From NCBI GenBank assembly GCA_963738375.1, contig CAVTWL010000004.1:1178001-1242000 (forward strand): 64,000 nt of DNA. The letters run 5' to 3'. The position numbers and the translations under genes are program-made. This document shows positions 44,991-55,536 of the stretch, piece by piece. Within the stretch, counting starts at the first letter, position 1. Every line of letters starts with the position of its first letter. The notes under the pieces are model-generated. The model was not told the DNA's origin. It ran no database searches and saw only the letters and a program-made list of their open reading frames with translations. The stretch comes from Bog-159 sp963738375. GTDB taxonomy: Bacteria; Acidobacteriota; Terriglobia; Bryobacterales; Bryobacteraceae.

Positions 44991-46567
44991 TGGGGGTACG
45001 CGCCTCCATGGGGGCTAAAAGCCGGGAGAGAAATTGAAAAAGATGTTCCGTAGCCCACTTCCCCATCGGCCCAGACGCTTCCCCGGTGGGACGCCACGAT
45101 CTTTTTGACGATCGATAGCCCTAAGCCTGTTCCGGCCGGCATCTGCCGCGTTTCCGGCGCGCGATAGAACCGCTCAAAGACCCGTTCGCGGTCTTGCCGG
45201 CCAATCACCAGACCCTTGTTGCGTACCGTGAGGACCACGCCCGTCTGGTTCGTGGAGCAGCGGATGTCTACCGGCGATCCGGGTTCAGAGTACTTGATCG
45301 CGTTGTCGATCAGTTGGGCCATGGACGTGAGCATCAGTTCCCGGTCGGCGAAAACTGGCAATTCCGGGTCCGGGATGGAAACGCGGAACCGTTGCCGATC
45401 AGTCTCCAGAGCGAGGCTATCGAGGGAAGTTCGTATCAGACTGGAGAAGAGCAACGTTTCCCGTTTGGGCCGGAATTCGGTGGTCTCAACCGTACGGGCG
45501 CTGAGCAGCCGCGAGGCCAAATGGTCCAGCGCGCGGGCTTGTTCGTCGATTACCGTGACCAGTTCCGTTTGCAATTCGGTCAAGCCGCCAACCGCCAGCA
45601 GTCCGGAACTGGCTGTGCGAGCTACTGTCAGAGGTGTTTTGAATTGATGGGCTAACGCGTCAAGGACTGCGGTCCGCAACTGCTCCGTCTGCCGGGCTGC
45701 CTCGGCGTGGGCCTCTCTCCGCAGGGTGCGAACGCGTTCTAATGCCACAGCACTCAACGAAGCGAGTGCCGTGGCAGCCAGTTTAGACATGCGCGTATCG
45801 TGCAACGCGAGTCCCCCCACCACCCGGGCGCCCAGCCGAAGGACACAGTACCAGGCGCCGTCGTTTGGATCGAAGATGTCTGTGGCTAAGAAATATGCAT
45901 CCCGGGTCTGCTGCGCGGCCCCAACAGACATCTCTCCGCTTTGATACGCCGTTCCCGACAGGGCATCGAACAGACGAACCGCCTTGAGCTCGAAGGTCTC
46001 CCGTATGAGTGAGGCGATCAGGTCCCCGGACTCACCGCGATTGTCCAGCAACAGGATCCGCCGCGATGTCTCGTAGAGACGTTCCATCTCACGCCGCCGG
46101 GCCACGGCCTCGATGGTTTGAAGGCGGGTACGCAACGAAAGCCGGCTGATGACCAGTGCCGTAAACTCGAAGGCGCCGAGCGCCACCCAGTTAGCCGGGC
46201 TGTTTACAAAGCTGAAAATCGGCGGAACGAAGAAATAGTTCAGGCAGCCTACGGCGACCACCGATACGAACGTGGCCTGCCAGAATCCGCCGTAAACAGC
46301 CGCCAGAACCACCATCACGAGATGCAAGAAACCCGTGAACGCAAAGCTCTGATCCAGACGAAAGGCTGCCCAGGTACACGCTGCCACACCGGCGAGAGCA
46401 AGGCCGCCGGGCATTGCGGAGACAATCGTCCGGGCCAGCTTCGGCGCCACTCTGTCAGACGACGGCGTGGTGTCCGCTGTGTGCCACGCCCCGGAGGTAG
46501 GAGAGATCAGGGTCATAGGGTATAGCAGATGAAAAAGCCATGCAGGATTCGGAAACCGGTTTGTCAA
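44987..46567 (-). CDS. KdpD-like sensor histidine kinase without the KdpD/Usp cytoplasmic domains
   Basis: The four-span DUF4118 membrane unit lies at about residues 55-140 (GFWQATFVSVVAVGCLNYFFVPP). A GAF-like region follows, then HisKA with LDALAHQFKTPLTVARTA (phospho-His) and the ATPase with LIDNAIKYSEPG and GTGLGLSIVKKIV. The large N-terminal KdpD and Usp domains of true KdpD are absent. The start is TTG at 46567, overlapping the upstream stop as TTGA, or ATG at 46516. Neither has a good ribosome site; coupling favours the TTG. Second gene of a three-gene minus-strand operon. Confidence 0.85.
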   Translation of the reverse strand: MTNRFPNPAWLFHLLYPMTLISPTSGAWHTADTTPSSDRVAPKLARTIVSAMPGGLALAGVAACTWAAFRLDQSFAFTGFLHLVMVVLAAVYGGFWQATFVSVVAVGCLNYFFVPPIFSFVNSPANWVALGAFEFTALVISRLSLRTRLQTIEAVARRREMERLYETSRRILLLDNRGESGDLIASLIRETFELKAVRLFDALSGTAYQSGEMSVGAAQQTRDAYFLATDIFDPNDGAWYCVLRLGARVVGGLALHDTRMSKLAATALASLSAVALERVRTLRREAHAEAARQTEQLRTAVLDALAHQFKTPLTVARTASSGLLAVGGLTELQTELVTVIDEQARALDHLASRLLSARTVETTEFRPKRETLLFSSLIRTSLDSLALETDRQRFRVSIPDPELPVFADRELMLTSMAQLIDNAIKYSEPGSPVDIRCSTNQTGVVLTVRNKGLVIGRQDRERVFERFYRAPETRQMPAGTGLGLSIVKKIVASHRGSVWADGEVGYGTSFSISLPAFSPHGGAYPQ

Positions 46568-47292
46568 AGCTCCAACTTGCCCATGAACTCCATTTCGCTC
46601 AGGTCGAAAATCTGCATAACCACAATCCGGCCGATTTGCGCGTCGAATTCGAGTCGCTCGTCTCTCTTGACGATTTCCGCCGACAAGGGAAACAGGTATA
46701 CCACGACGACATCGCTTTGCCGCTGGAATACCTCGACGCTGACCGGCCTCACATCCTTTCGCCCTTCCCGCTTCAAGGCGGCCAGGTTCTTCAGTGGCTT
46801 GCCCAATTGCGCGGGATCGCCCTTGAAATCGGCGCCGGGAATGCCGTAAACGGCGATGCGGTAACCGTCACCCTCCAAAGTGGGCGGCGCGACCTCGTGC
46901 GCCTTCAATTCAGCTATTTGAACCGGTAGTGCGCTCTCCCAACGCAGTTTCAAGGTAAGTGGCTGGGGAAGAGATCGCGCGCCGCGGTCATCGCCCCCGG
47001 GGCCGGAAAATACATTCGGCGAGACCTTTGGACCGCTGCCCTTCGCATCAACGCCCTCGTTACCGATCCCGCGGGGCTGGCCCATTTGTCCGCCTTCCCG
47101 GAGTTGGTCCTCCGTGAGCCGGCGCGTGATCGTGGCCCTATTTTGCTTCGCCCAGGGCGACGCAGCGAGGATCTGCGTGGCGTCCTCTTCGGTCCACTGA
47201 GCAGCCGGCTTGCTCCTCCAAACTGGATCCGCGGCCGTCAAGAGAGCCGCGGCGAGGATCAGGCAAACCGGCGGCTCGCAGAAATTACGCAT
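46564..47292 (-). CDS. Exported protein of unknown function, acidobacterial type
   Basis: A 242-residue protein with a signal peptide (VCLILAAALLTAADP). The first mature stretch WRSKPAAQWTEEDATQILAASPWAK is a pattern I associate with exported acidobacterial proteins of unknown role (key words QWTEEDA and SPWAK). A Gly-rich middle part is followed by a beta-rich domain with LKLRWESALPVQIAEL and SEIVKRDERLEFDAQIG-like strands. It ends overlapping the start of the sensor kinase (TTGA), so it may feed a signal to it. No enzyme motif is seen. Confidence 0.6.
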   Translation of the reverse strand: MRNFCEPPVCLILAAALLTAADPVWRSKPAAQWTEEDATQILAASPWAKQNRATITRRLTEDQLREGGQMGQPRGIGNEGVDAKGSGPKVSPNVFSGPGGDDRGARSLPQPLTLKLRWESALPVQIAELKAHEVAPPTLEGDGYRIAVYGIPGADFKGDPAQLGKPLKNLAALKREGRKDVRPVSVEVFQRQSDVVVVYLFPLSAEIVKRDERLEFDAQIGRIVVMQIFDLSEMEFMGKLEL

Positions 47293-47320
47293 GGGTTACT
47301 CCGTGCCGCACCGCGCGGCG

Positions 47321-49398
47321 CTAGAACTTCACCATCACTCCAACCGAGGTCTTGAATTCGCTGCGGCGAAGGTCGGGAAACCAGACACTGCCGAGGCCTC
47401 CTCCGCAAGCGGCTTCGGCGCCGACAGGCTGGCGGTGCCTGAAGTAGCGCCGCTGCTGCAGGTATAGTATTGCGGATCGCCATTGTTACCGCCAGGAGGT
47501 GTGACTCCTCCCCGGCCCGCGAAATACGGGACGTCCGAGTGACGATATCCCGCCTCCGCCCACCAGGTAATGTACTGTCTGGGCATGTACTGGAAAGTAA
47601 CCGTGCTATCCCACATGTGGGCCCGCTGCCCCGGACTTTCGGTGAAGTAAGGCGTACCGGAAACGGCGTCCGCGCCGTCGATGGGCGGAAGCAACGTCAG
47701 ATAGCGGCCCCAATTGCTCATCTCTCCGCCGCCCAGCGTAATCGCGTACTTATCCTTGTGGAACCACATGCGGTCATAGAGCATCCAGCCTACGAACGAT
47801 GATTTGTTCGCGCTGGGTCCGCCGGTGCATTGAATGCCGCCGCCATATTGGCAGCCCAGGTCGCCGGTCAGAGAGAATGCCATCTTGGAGACGCCCAGGC
47901 TCTCCGGCTTGTTGAAGTATCTGACTTCAATGCTGTCGTCGGTGTGGATGCGCTCGGTGCGCGGGAGTCCGAGGTTATCCTGTCCGAAGCCATACTGGTT
48001 CGCGACCAGCTTAAACCATTCCTTGGGCTGCCAAAGAAGCTGTCCGCCCAGTCCCATGTGGCCGTTATATTTGGCGTAGGATTGCCATCCGTTAATGAGC
48101 CAAGGCTCGATCTTCAGCTTGTTGGTGGGGAACCACTGAATGCGCAAGCCGTTGAAGAACCAAGGCGTGTTAGAGGACACATAGGACGGCTGGTAAGTCC
48201 AGTTATCGAAATTGTAGTAACTGAACAGGCCGATATACGAGACGAAAATACCCGCGTCCACATTCAAACCGTGATTCACGTTGAAGTGGTAGCCGCCATA
48301 GGCCTCGGAAACGTATTTGTAGGCGCCGCGGAGATCCCACTGGCCCACGCCGGCGCTGGCATCGTTGCGCGGCGTCGTGGTTGCGAAAAGGCCGTCCATG
48401 GTCAAGATCCTGCCGCGCACGTTTTGCCAATGGAAATCACCGCCCACGCTGACCTGCTCCAACTGGATTTCACCCGAGCGGAATGACTCGGTGGCGCCGA
48501 CGATGGTGTGATCGCCCGGCTGGTTGTAATCCTCCATGAAGTGGGTGTCGAATCGAATTTCCGGGGTGAAGAATTTCGTATCGAGCACGGTGTCTTTGTT
48601 GCGCGGAGTGCCATTGAGCCAGGTAAAATCACCAAACGCGAAGGGCGTGAAATTATCGACTCCGGGATTAGATACGGGAGCCTGCAGTGCTTCGGGAATC
48701 GTTGGCGAGGGGGGCGCGACGGGCGCCGGCGTGGTTGGCGGAGGCGCTGAGCCGGGGGCTTGTGCCTCATTCGGGCGGGCCGCGGCGGCGACCAGCGGTG
48801 GGCGCGGCGCTTCGGCGGAAGAAAGCAGAGCATCGCCATGCGCCAGGCCTCGGCTCCGCTGCCTGGCCAATTCCGCTTCCAGAAATTCGATGCGAGCTTT
48901 CATGGCCGCCAGTTCTGCCCCCACCGCCGATTCGGAGAAGGGAGAATCCGCGGCCCGGGTTTTGAGCTGGGAATCCGGCACGGAGGAATCAGCGGCCGCA
49001 TCGGACGCGGACAGTTGAACGCTGGCGTAGGTGACCTGATTCTGGGTGACTTCGACGGTAGCAAGCGGCGATGCGCCGATCCCTTCGGCCCGCGCGGTGA
49101 GGTTGTAATGTCCCGGTTTAAGATCGGCAACCAGAAAGTTGCCATCGCTACCGCTCCATACGGTTCGTTTAATCTTTTCGTCCACGTTCTGCACGGTTAC
49201 TTCTACACCGAAAACACTCTTTCCGTCGGGTCCATGGGTAACTCCGTGAACAACGCCATAAGCCGGCGTACCCGCGGTAGCGGCGCTGGGCAATTCCGCC
49301 GCGATCTGGAATGCCCGGCAGGGAAATGTAAGCGCGGCAAGCCCGAGCAGGCTGAGGATCGACTTTTGAAGCCACTGAGTAGCATGCGTGAATGTCAT
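47321..49398 (-). CDS. BBP2-type outer-membrane beta-barrel with carboxypeptidase-regulatory domain (one frameshift near the end)
   Basis: The start at 49398 gives a signal peptide (LSLLGLAALTFPCRA). Then come a carboxypeptidase-regulatory beta-sandwich (VHGVTHGPDGKSVFGVEVTV), a short coiled coil (AELAAMKARIEFLEAELARQ) and a Pro/Ala-rich linker. A barrel of about 400 residues follows (FGDFTWLNGTPRN, WFPTNKLKIEPWLINGWQ). The in-frame end at 47335 is non-family. A shift near 47400 leads to VWFPDLRRSEFKTSVGVMVKF, which ends in Phe as outer-membrane barrels do; the true stop is then at 47321. Likely a porin; substrate unknown. Confidence 0.78.
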
Positions 49399-50108
49399 AG
49401 TGTATTCCGGTAGAGAGTAAGTTCGGCGCCGACAGGAACCTCTTAAAGCCGGCAACGGAGCCGGATTTAATCTTGTTTTAGGAGCTGGAGGACTTCGGTA
49501 GATGTCAGGATTGCGTCGCGGGCCTGGGAGGACTAAAAGGAGCATCACGGCGCCATAGAGACTCCCGGTCGCGGAAATTACATATTTGGCTGTCCACCCC
49601 TTGCCAAGCACTCACCACGGTAACGCGGCGGTCCTTAAGAATACATAAACAACCCGTAAGGGTTGTATTTGGCCGAGCGAGGTTACGAACATCATTGCCG
49701 GACGACCTTGCCAATGCAATTCCTCGCGGCGCCAAGCCGGCAGGTTGAACCTCACCCAGGACAATGGACCGGGACGTGGGGACAACGTTAGTTGAGTCCT
49801 TGAAGGCGGCCTTGGGGCGGGTCACTACTTCCTGGATATCGCTCGGGACTGTTGGCGTTGCCACTTCGGCCTTGTTGCGTGACGTTAGTGGCAGGGACGG
49901 TTCTCCCCTAATTTGTGAGAGGCCCGGCTGGGTGGGCATTGTCCTTTGCGGGAACTGCCGGGGTCGAGGGGTATGTCCAATCTGCGCCTTTTTGGAGCTC
50001 GCGCGGGATGCACTGTCACTTGTGCTTGGCCGCGCCTAAAGAGCGGCAAACGCATCCAAGCGGCGCCACACCTATGGCCGGCCGCCAACGCGCGGCCAAG
50101 AGAGCGGC
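49399..50108. other. Long non-coding region between porin and UBP zinc-finger genes
   Basis: About 710 bases. Open frames on both strands lack family features and good start sites. It should hold the porin promoter. One hairpin (49649-49666) is the only structure I can point to; no tRNA or other recognised RNA. Confidence 0.4.
49649..49666. other. Hairpin in the porin upstream region
   Basis: ACAACCC (49649-49655), loop GTAA and GGGTTGT (49660-49666) form a 7-base perfect stem with a stable tetraloop, followed by TATTT on the plus strand. It could be a small terminator or an RNA element in the 5' region of the porin gene. Confidence 0.4.
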
Positions 50109-50369
50109 TCAGAACTGGAGTTCGATTTCGTCGATGTAGCACCAGCCCCAGTCTTCAGCGGGTTCGATGGATCGCATGATAGGGTGCTTGGTGGCGTGAA
50201 AATGTTTGGTGGCGTGTTTGTTTTTGGACGAGTCGCAGCAGCCGACGTGGCCGCAAGTCAGGCACAGCCGGAGATGAACCCATGTGTCGCCCATCTTGAG
50301 ACATTCCTCGCAACCTTTGGTGTGCGGCGTGACTTTGTGGATCTGGTTCAGGTGAGTGCAAGTAGTCAT
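50109..50369 (-). CDS. UBP-type zinc-finger protein
   Basis: An 86-residue single-domain protein. Cys and His ligands follow the UBP/ZnF pattern: TTCTHLNQI, GCEECLKMGDTWVHLRLCLTCGHVGCC by positions 19-45, and KHFHATKHPIMRS. WGWCYIDEIEL closes the fold. In eukaryotes this finger binds the C-terminus of free ubiquitin; in bacteria its ligand is unknown. It starts on the stop of the histidine kinase (ATGA at 50366-50369) and is the third gene of the operon with the redox response regulator. Confidence 0.85.
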   Translation of the reverse strand: MTTCTHLNQIHKVTPHTKGCEECLKMGDTWVHLRLCLTCGHVGCCDSSKNKHATKHFHATKHPIMRSIEPAEDWGWCYIDEIELQF

Positions 50370-51791
50370 TGGTGGTTTCCTGGACTTGCCGGAAGGGGCA
50401 GGCGGATCTGAAAGCGGGTGTCGCCGGGGACGGACTCTACATAGATTTCTCCGCCATGTTCGCGGACGATGCGGGCCGCTGTATCGAGGCCCAAGCCGGT
50501 ACCCTTGCCGACGCCCTTGGTGGTAAAGAACGGCTCAAAGATGTGACTCTTGAGTTCGGGCGGAATGCCGGGGCCATTGTCGCCGATTTCGATGAGCATG
50601 CGGTCAAGCTCGCGGGCGGTGCGGATGGTGAGGTCGCCTTTGCCCTGCATGGCGTCGACGGCATTGTCGATTAAATTGGTCCAGACCTGGTTCATCTCGC
50701 TGCCGCGCAAGCAGACCTTGGGCAGAGTGCGATCGAAATCAAGCTTGACGTTGACGCCGTTTTTCAGGCGGTGGCGGAGCATGAGGAGGGTGCTTTCGAG
50801 GCCGTGGTGAATGTCCACTTCCTGCTCGGACCCCTGGTCCATATAGGTGTACTCTTTGATGGCTTTGACGAGTTCGGAAATGCGGGCAGTGGAGTTTTCG
50901 ATTTCCTTGAGCAAACCGCCGACGGTAAGCGAGGCGGCCATGCGGGCGAGCAGATCGGGCACGACTTCCTGGGGGAAGTGCTTGGAAAGGCGCTCGAACC
51001 ATTCGGCTTCGCAACCGGCATCGACCAAGGCCGGCGCGAGTTCCCAGGCATGCTCGACGCCGTGGCGTTCGAGGCAGGCGGCGATGGCTTCTTCGCAGTC
51101 GCTGCGTTCGAGGGAGTCGATGTGGTCGTTGTTGGCGGTGTTGTCGGCCAGCTCTTTTTCCCATTGCGGGATGGAAGTGCGCTGCTCAGTGGTCAGGGCA
51201 TGGGCATCCAGGCGGGCGGCGGCGGCGCGATAGGTTTGCAGAGCGTCCCGCAGGCTGGAAACGGCGCGTCCGGCTGCCGCGGCGGGGTTGTTGAGTTCGT
51301 GCGCGAGGCCGGCGGAAATCTTGCCGAGAGCGGCCATCTTTTCGCTGTGATCCTGAAACTTGGTGAAGTCGCGGATGCGGTCGGAGAGCACGCCGACCAG
51401 GCGCTGGCCGAGGATCGGCATACGGGCGAGCATTTCTGGAAATTGTTCGGCCGGATAGGACACGGCATGGGCGGCGTTGACGGCGCGGATGGTGGCTGGG
51501 AAGTTGCGTCATGCGGGAGTAAGGCAACATGCCGCTGATGCTGCCAACCTTCAGCACGCGGGTGACAGCTTCGGAACCGGCGCTCTCCACACGGATGCGC
51601 AATTCCCCGTCGAGCAGGATGTACATGCGATCGGCGGGGCTGCCTTCTGAGATGATCACGTCGCCGGGCGAGGCATCGATGCGGGTCATTCGGGCGGCGA
51701 GCCACTCGAGATCTTCCTGGCCCAGGCCGGCGAAGACGGGAACCGCTCTCAACTCATCGGCCAGCGACGCGGCGGCTACAGCATTTTCCAT
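50366..51791 (-). CDS. Histidine kinase with N-terminal cyclic-nucleotide-binding domain (one frameshift)
   Basis: The start at 51791 leads into a Crp-type cNMP-binding beta-roll: GLGQEDLEWLAARM, PGDVIISEGSPADRMYILLDGELRIR region, and VLKVGSISGMLPYSRMT. Removing one base near 51513 joins this to NFPATIRAV and the kinase half. The H box is GLAHELNNPAAAAGRAV, the N box IDNAVDAMQG, and the G boxes GDNGPGIPP and GTGLGLDTAARIV. About 474 residues, no membrane span, so it is cytoplasmic. Bound nucleotide identity is not readable. It follows the response-regulator fusion by 12 bases and overlaps the UBP finger gene. Confidence 0.83.
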
Positions 51792-51802
51792 AACAGGACA
51801 CC

Positions 51803-53460
51803 TCAGGCCTTGCTTAGATACTGATGCACAAACTGAATGGCGATGGAGCCTTCGCCCACCCCGGAGGCGACGCGCTTGACGGAACCGTGGCGCACGTCGC
51901 CGACGGCGAAGATACGCCGGGCACGCTGGTTTCGAGCAGGCCGGGGTCGCGATCGAGAGTCCAGCCTTTGGGCGCTTTGCCGTCGTTCATCAGTGATTGG
52001 CCGGTCAGGATGAAGCCGTGTTCGTCACGCGCCACGACGCCATCGAGCCATTCGGTGCCGGGACTGCGCGCCGATGAAGATGAACAGCGTGCAGGCGTTC
52101 ACCCGGTCGCGCGTGTTGGTGAGGCCGCATTCGAATGGTAATCGCTTCCAGATGGTCCTCGCCGTGGACTTCCACGACCTGCGTTTGATACTCGACCTGG
52201 ATGTTCGGCGTTCGGCCGATTTCATCGATGAGGTATTGCGACATGGTGGCAGCCAGCGACGTGCCGCGCACGAGCATGACGACGCGTTTGGCGTAACGCG
52301 AGAAGTTCAGCGCCGCTTGTCCCGCGGAGTTTGCGCCGCCTACGATATAGACATCGTCGTCCGCGGCAGGAGACCGCTTCGGTGGAACCTGCGCCGTAAT
52401 AGACACCGGCGCCGGTCAAACGATCCATGCCGGGAACGTCAAGCTTGCGCCATTGGACTCCCGTGGCGATCAGCAGGGCTTCGGAGGAGATTTCGGAGCC
52501 GTCGGCAAGCGTACGATCCGGTAGGGATCCTGGATGCGCAAGCTCGACGGCTTCCTGCGGGAGCAAGGATTTCGGCCCCGAAGCGGCGAGCCTGGGTGAC
52601 GGCGCGGCGGGCGAGATCGCTGCCGCTGATTCCGGAGGGAAAGCCGAGATAGTTTTCGATGCGGGCGCTGAGTCCGGCTTGGCCGCCGGGCGCTTCGCGC
52701 TCGACGATGACGGCGCGCAGGCCTTCGGATGCGCCGTAGACAGCGGCGGCCAATCCGGCGGGGCCGCCGCCGAGAATGATCAAATCATAGGAGGCGGCGC
52801 AGGCGCGCGTGTTCAACCCAATGCGGCCGGCGACTTCGGCGTGCGAGGGATCGGGGAGGCGGCTGCCATCCTGAAGAACAGCGACCGGGAAGTTTGCTCG
52901 TTCGTCAGGACCAAGCGTGTCAAGGGTGCGGCGGACTTCAGGTTCGGCGATCGGCGGCTTCGACGTCCAGCCAATGATAGGGCACCTGGTTGCGGGCAAG
53001 GAATTCGCGCAACTGGAAGGAGCGTGGCGACCAGCGGGTACCTAGAACGCGGAAGCCCTCGAAGGGCGGGCGGTAGGGACCCTGCCAATCGCTCCAGAAG
53101 ATCGTCGAGCACGGGGTATAGGTTCTGCTCGGGCGGATCCCAGGGTTTAAGCAGATAGTGATCGAGCTTGATTTCGTTGATCGCGCGGATCGCGGCTTCG
53201 GTATCGGAATAGGCGGTGAGCAGGACGCGCTTCGCATCGGGATAACGAGGGGATGGCGCGGGATAGGAACTCGATGCCGGTCATCTGCGGCATGCGGTAG
53301 TCGACCAGGAAGAGGGCCAGCGGTTCGCCGCGCTGCTGGAGTTTGTCGAGCAGGTCGAGGGCGGCCTGGGCCGGAATTGGCGGAGAGGATGCGATAGTTT
53401 TCGGCGTACTCGGCGCCGCAGATCGCGCTCGACGGCTTTCAAGACTTCCGGCGTCGTCAT
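51803..53460 (-). CDS. Response regulator fused to glutaredoxin-fold region and thioredoxin-reductase-like flavoprotein (about ten frame breaks)
   Basis: Reconstructed from the ATG at 53460 by removing single bases near 53390, 53375, 53248, 53087, 52945, 52560, 52365, 52135 and 52065 and resolving a shift near 51905. Part one is a receiver: FLVDYRMPQMTGIEFL (phospho-Asp) and LDHYLLKPWDPPEQ (Lys), RpfG-like. Part two is glutaredoxin-like (FRVLGTRWSPRSFQLREFL) but has Trp-Ser-Pro-Arg where a CxxC would be. Part three has FAD (IILGGGPAGLAAAVYGASEG) and NADPH (VYIVGGANSAGQAALNF) folds. The place of the CxxC reads VYYGAGSTEA, so no redox disulfide. First gene of the operon with the kinase and UBP finger. 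Confidence 0.8.
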
Positions 53461-53560
53461 CAATCGGTTAAAAGGACAGGCTTCACCATAGGGCACACCA
53501 GATGCTGAACTTTCGATGCGCGAGGGGCGGCGAAGGTCGCAGCGGGACTACAATGAAGGC

Positions 53561-53974
53561 ATGCCGGAACTCACGGGGGTCGTGGAAACGTGCTTGTACG
53601 TGGACGATCTGGAGCGCGCCGCCCGCTTCTATGAAGATGTATTTGAATTCAAGAGGTTGAGCGGCGACGAGCGGTTTTGCGCGTTAAGCGTGGTCGACCG
53701 GAGCGTATTGCTGTTGTTTCTGCGCGGAGGGACGTTGGAGGCGCAGTGCCACACCGGGCGGGCCGATTCCTCCGCACGATGGCGCGGGCCATTTGCATAT
53801 GGCGTTTTCGATTCCGGCGGCGGCTGAAGGTGCCTGGCACAGCGATTGGATGAGCGCGGGATCGTGATCGAGAGCACGGTGGATTGGCCGCGCGGCGGAC
53901 GGAGCATGTACTTCCGCGATCCGGACCACACTTAGCTGGAACTGATCACGCCGGGCTGCTGGTCGATTTATTAG
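53561..53974 (+). CDS. VOC/glyoxalase-superfamily protein, broken
   Basis: The start at 53561 gives VVETCLYVDDLERAARFYED, the VOC first beta-alpha unit, and later YFRDPDH, the last metal-ligand motif. The frame shifts near 53759 (one extra base before GPIPPHDGAGHLHMAF) and again near 53830. A TAG stands at 53933-53935 where the family has Asn-Leu, and the remaining LELITPGCWSIY lies in frame to 53974. The nonsense codon is a substitution and not a shift, so this may be a true pseudogene. Divergent from the redox regulator operon. Confidence 0.6.
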
Positions 53975-53997
53975 TGAACCCCTAAGACAGGATGCAC

Positions 53998-55317
53998 CTA
54001 GGGCGCGCGGTACGGGCGGGCCAGCAGGCGGTTGGCATCGTCGTCATTTTTGATCGGCCGGCTCTGCGGATCCCAAGCCAGCGTGCGGCCTAACTTCATG
54101 GAGATATTGGCCATGATGCAACTGGCGGTGGAGATGTAGCCTTCTTCGATATCGGCGACTGGTTTGGAGCGGGCATCGATGGCGGCCGAGGAAATTCTGC
54201 ATGATGATGGCGGATGGCGGGCGCGACGTGGCGTTCTAAGTCGGGCTCGGTTTTGTCGATGGGATATTGTTCGAATTCATAAGTGACATCCTTGTGGATG
54301 GCGCCTTTGCCTCCCTCGGGCATGAAGTCATAACTGTAGACGCTTACTTTCAGAGTGCCTTTATCACCATAAAAGGTAGAACTCCAGGCATAGTTAGGAT
54401 CGGGGTCCGGCGCCGATCCCCAGGTGCGATGCTGCCATACCACCTTGAGGTCGTCGTAATCGAAAGTGGCGGTTTGGGTGTCGGAGATGTTCGCCTTGGA
54501 TTGCTTGTCGATCAGAATGCCGCCTTCCGATGAGACGCGTTTGGGCCAGCCGAGGCCCATCATCCAACGGACCATGTCGAACATGTGGATGCACATGTCG
54601 CCGACGATGCCGTTGCCGTATTCCATGAAGGCGCGCCAGCCGCGCGGATGGACCAGCCGGTTGTAGGGACGCATGGGCGCGGGACCGGTCCACATTTCGT
54701 AATCGAGATAGGGCGGCGGAGCGGTATCGGGCGGGTTGTCGGTGGCGCGCATGTGGTAGTAGCAGCACATTTCGACGAGCCCGATCTTGCCGAGCTTGCC
54801 TTCGCGGATGAAACGATCGCGGGCCTCGACGATGTGCGGCGTGCTGCGGCGCTGGGTGCCGACCTGGACGACGCGCTTGGTGCTTGCGCGCGGCGGCGAG
54901 CATGGCCTGGCCTTCGCGGATATCGACACTGATGGGTTTCTGCACGTAGACGTCGGCGCCGGATTCGACGGCGGCGATCATGGCGAGAGCATGCCAATGA
55001 TCGGGCGTGGCGATGAGAACGATGTCGAGATCTTTCTCCTTCAGCATCTCGCGGTAATCTGCTGTAGGTGCGCGGCTTCTTGCCGGAGCGCCTGGCGGGT
55101 GGCGGTCATATCGGCGGCGTGCGAGCAGCATCTGGCTATCGACGTCGCAGAGGGAGACGACTTCGACGGGGGCGACCTGAAGCAGACGGAAGAGGTCGGA
55201 TTTGCCGTACCAGCCGGGGCCGATGATTCCGACGCGCCTGCGGCTGTCGTCGGCATAGCCGGCGGCGGACAGGGCCAGACCGGCGGCGCCGGTGTATAGA
55301 AACTGACGGCGATTCAT
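53998..55317 (-). CDS. Tat-exported Gfo/Idh/MocA-family oxidoreductase (several frame breaks)
   Basis: NRRQFLYTGAAGLALSAAG is a twin-arginine signal. The Rossmann part follows (RVGIIGPGWYGKSDLFRLL), then IVLIATPDHWHALAMIAAVE and DVYVQKPISVDIREGQAM with the family's KP motif. The C-terminal domain continues through VQVGTQRRSTPHIVEARDRF and GNGIVGDMCIHMFDM and ends ASCIMANISMKLGRTLAWDP. Shifts are needed near 55100, 55070, 54890, 54205 and 54195, mostly removal of one base. The NAD(P) cofactor would be loaded before Tat export. Repaired length about 435. Substrate probably a sugar or sugar derivative; not determinable. Confidence 0.8.
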
Positions 55318-55536
55318 AGGTTGAGTATACGACGCGGCTGCCGGGGGGATTCAGCGCAGGGCGAGTTGGCAGCGGTGGGCCGAATCGAAGGAGACGGTGG
55401 CTCCTTCCAAGGCGAGGCGGATTGCTCTGTTGCGGCTCATCGCGTTCTACGCCGGCTCGCGCGACCCGGGCGCGCCGGTGGGATACCGGGCGCATAAGAC
55501 CCGGAAGATGCCGGTGGGAATGCTAAGAACGGGGCT
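55318..55536. other. Intergenic stretch, no clear gene
   Basis: A 29-codon frame on the minus strand from 55440 and an open stretch on the plus strand ending at the stop near 55541 have no family features. Nothing further supported. Confidence 0.3.

Noticed and set aside
49764..50039. 91-residue frame with several Cys upstream of the UBP finger gene
   Set aside because: No good start site, no family features, and cysteines not in a recognised spacing.
55318..55536. Short frames between the Gfo/Idh/MocA and double-VOC genes
   Set aside because: Too short, no motif, no ribosome-binding site.
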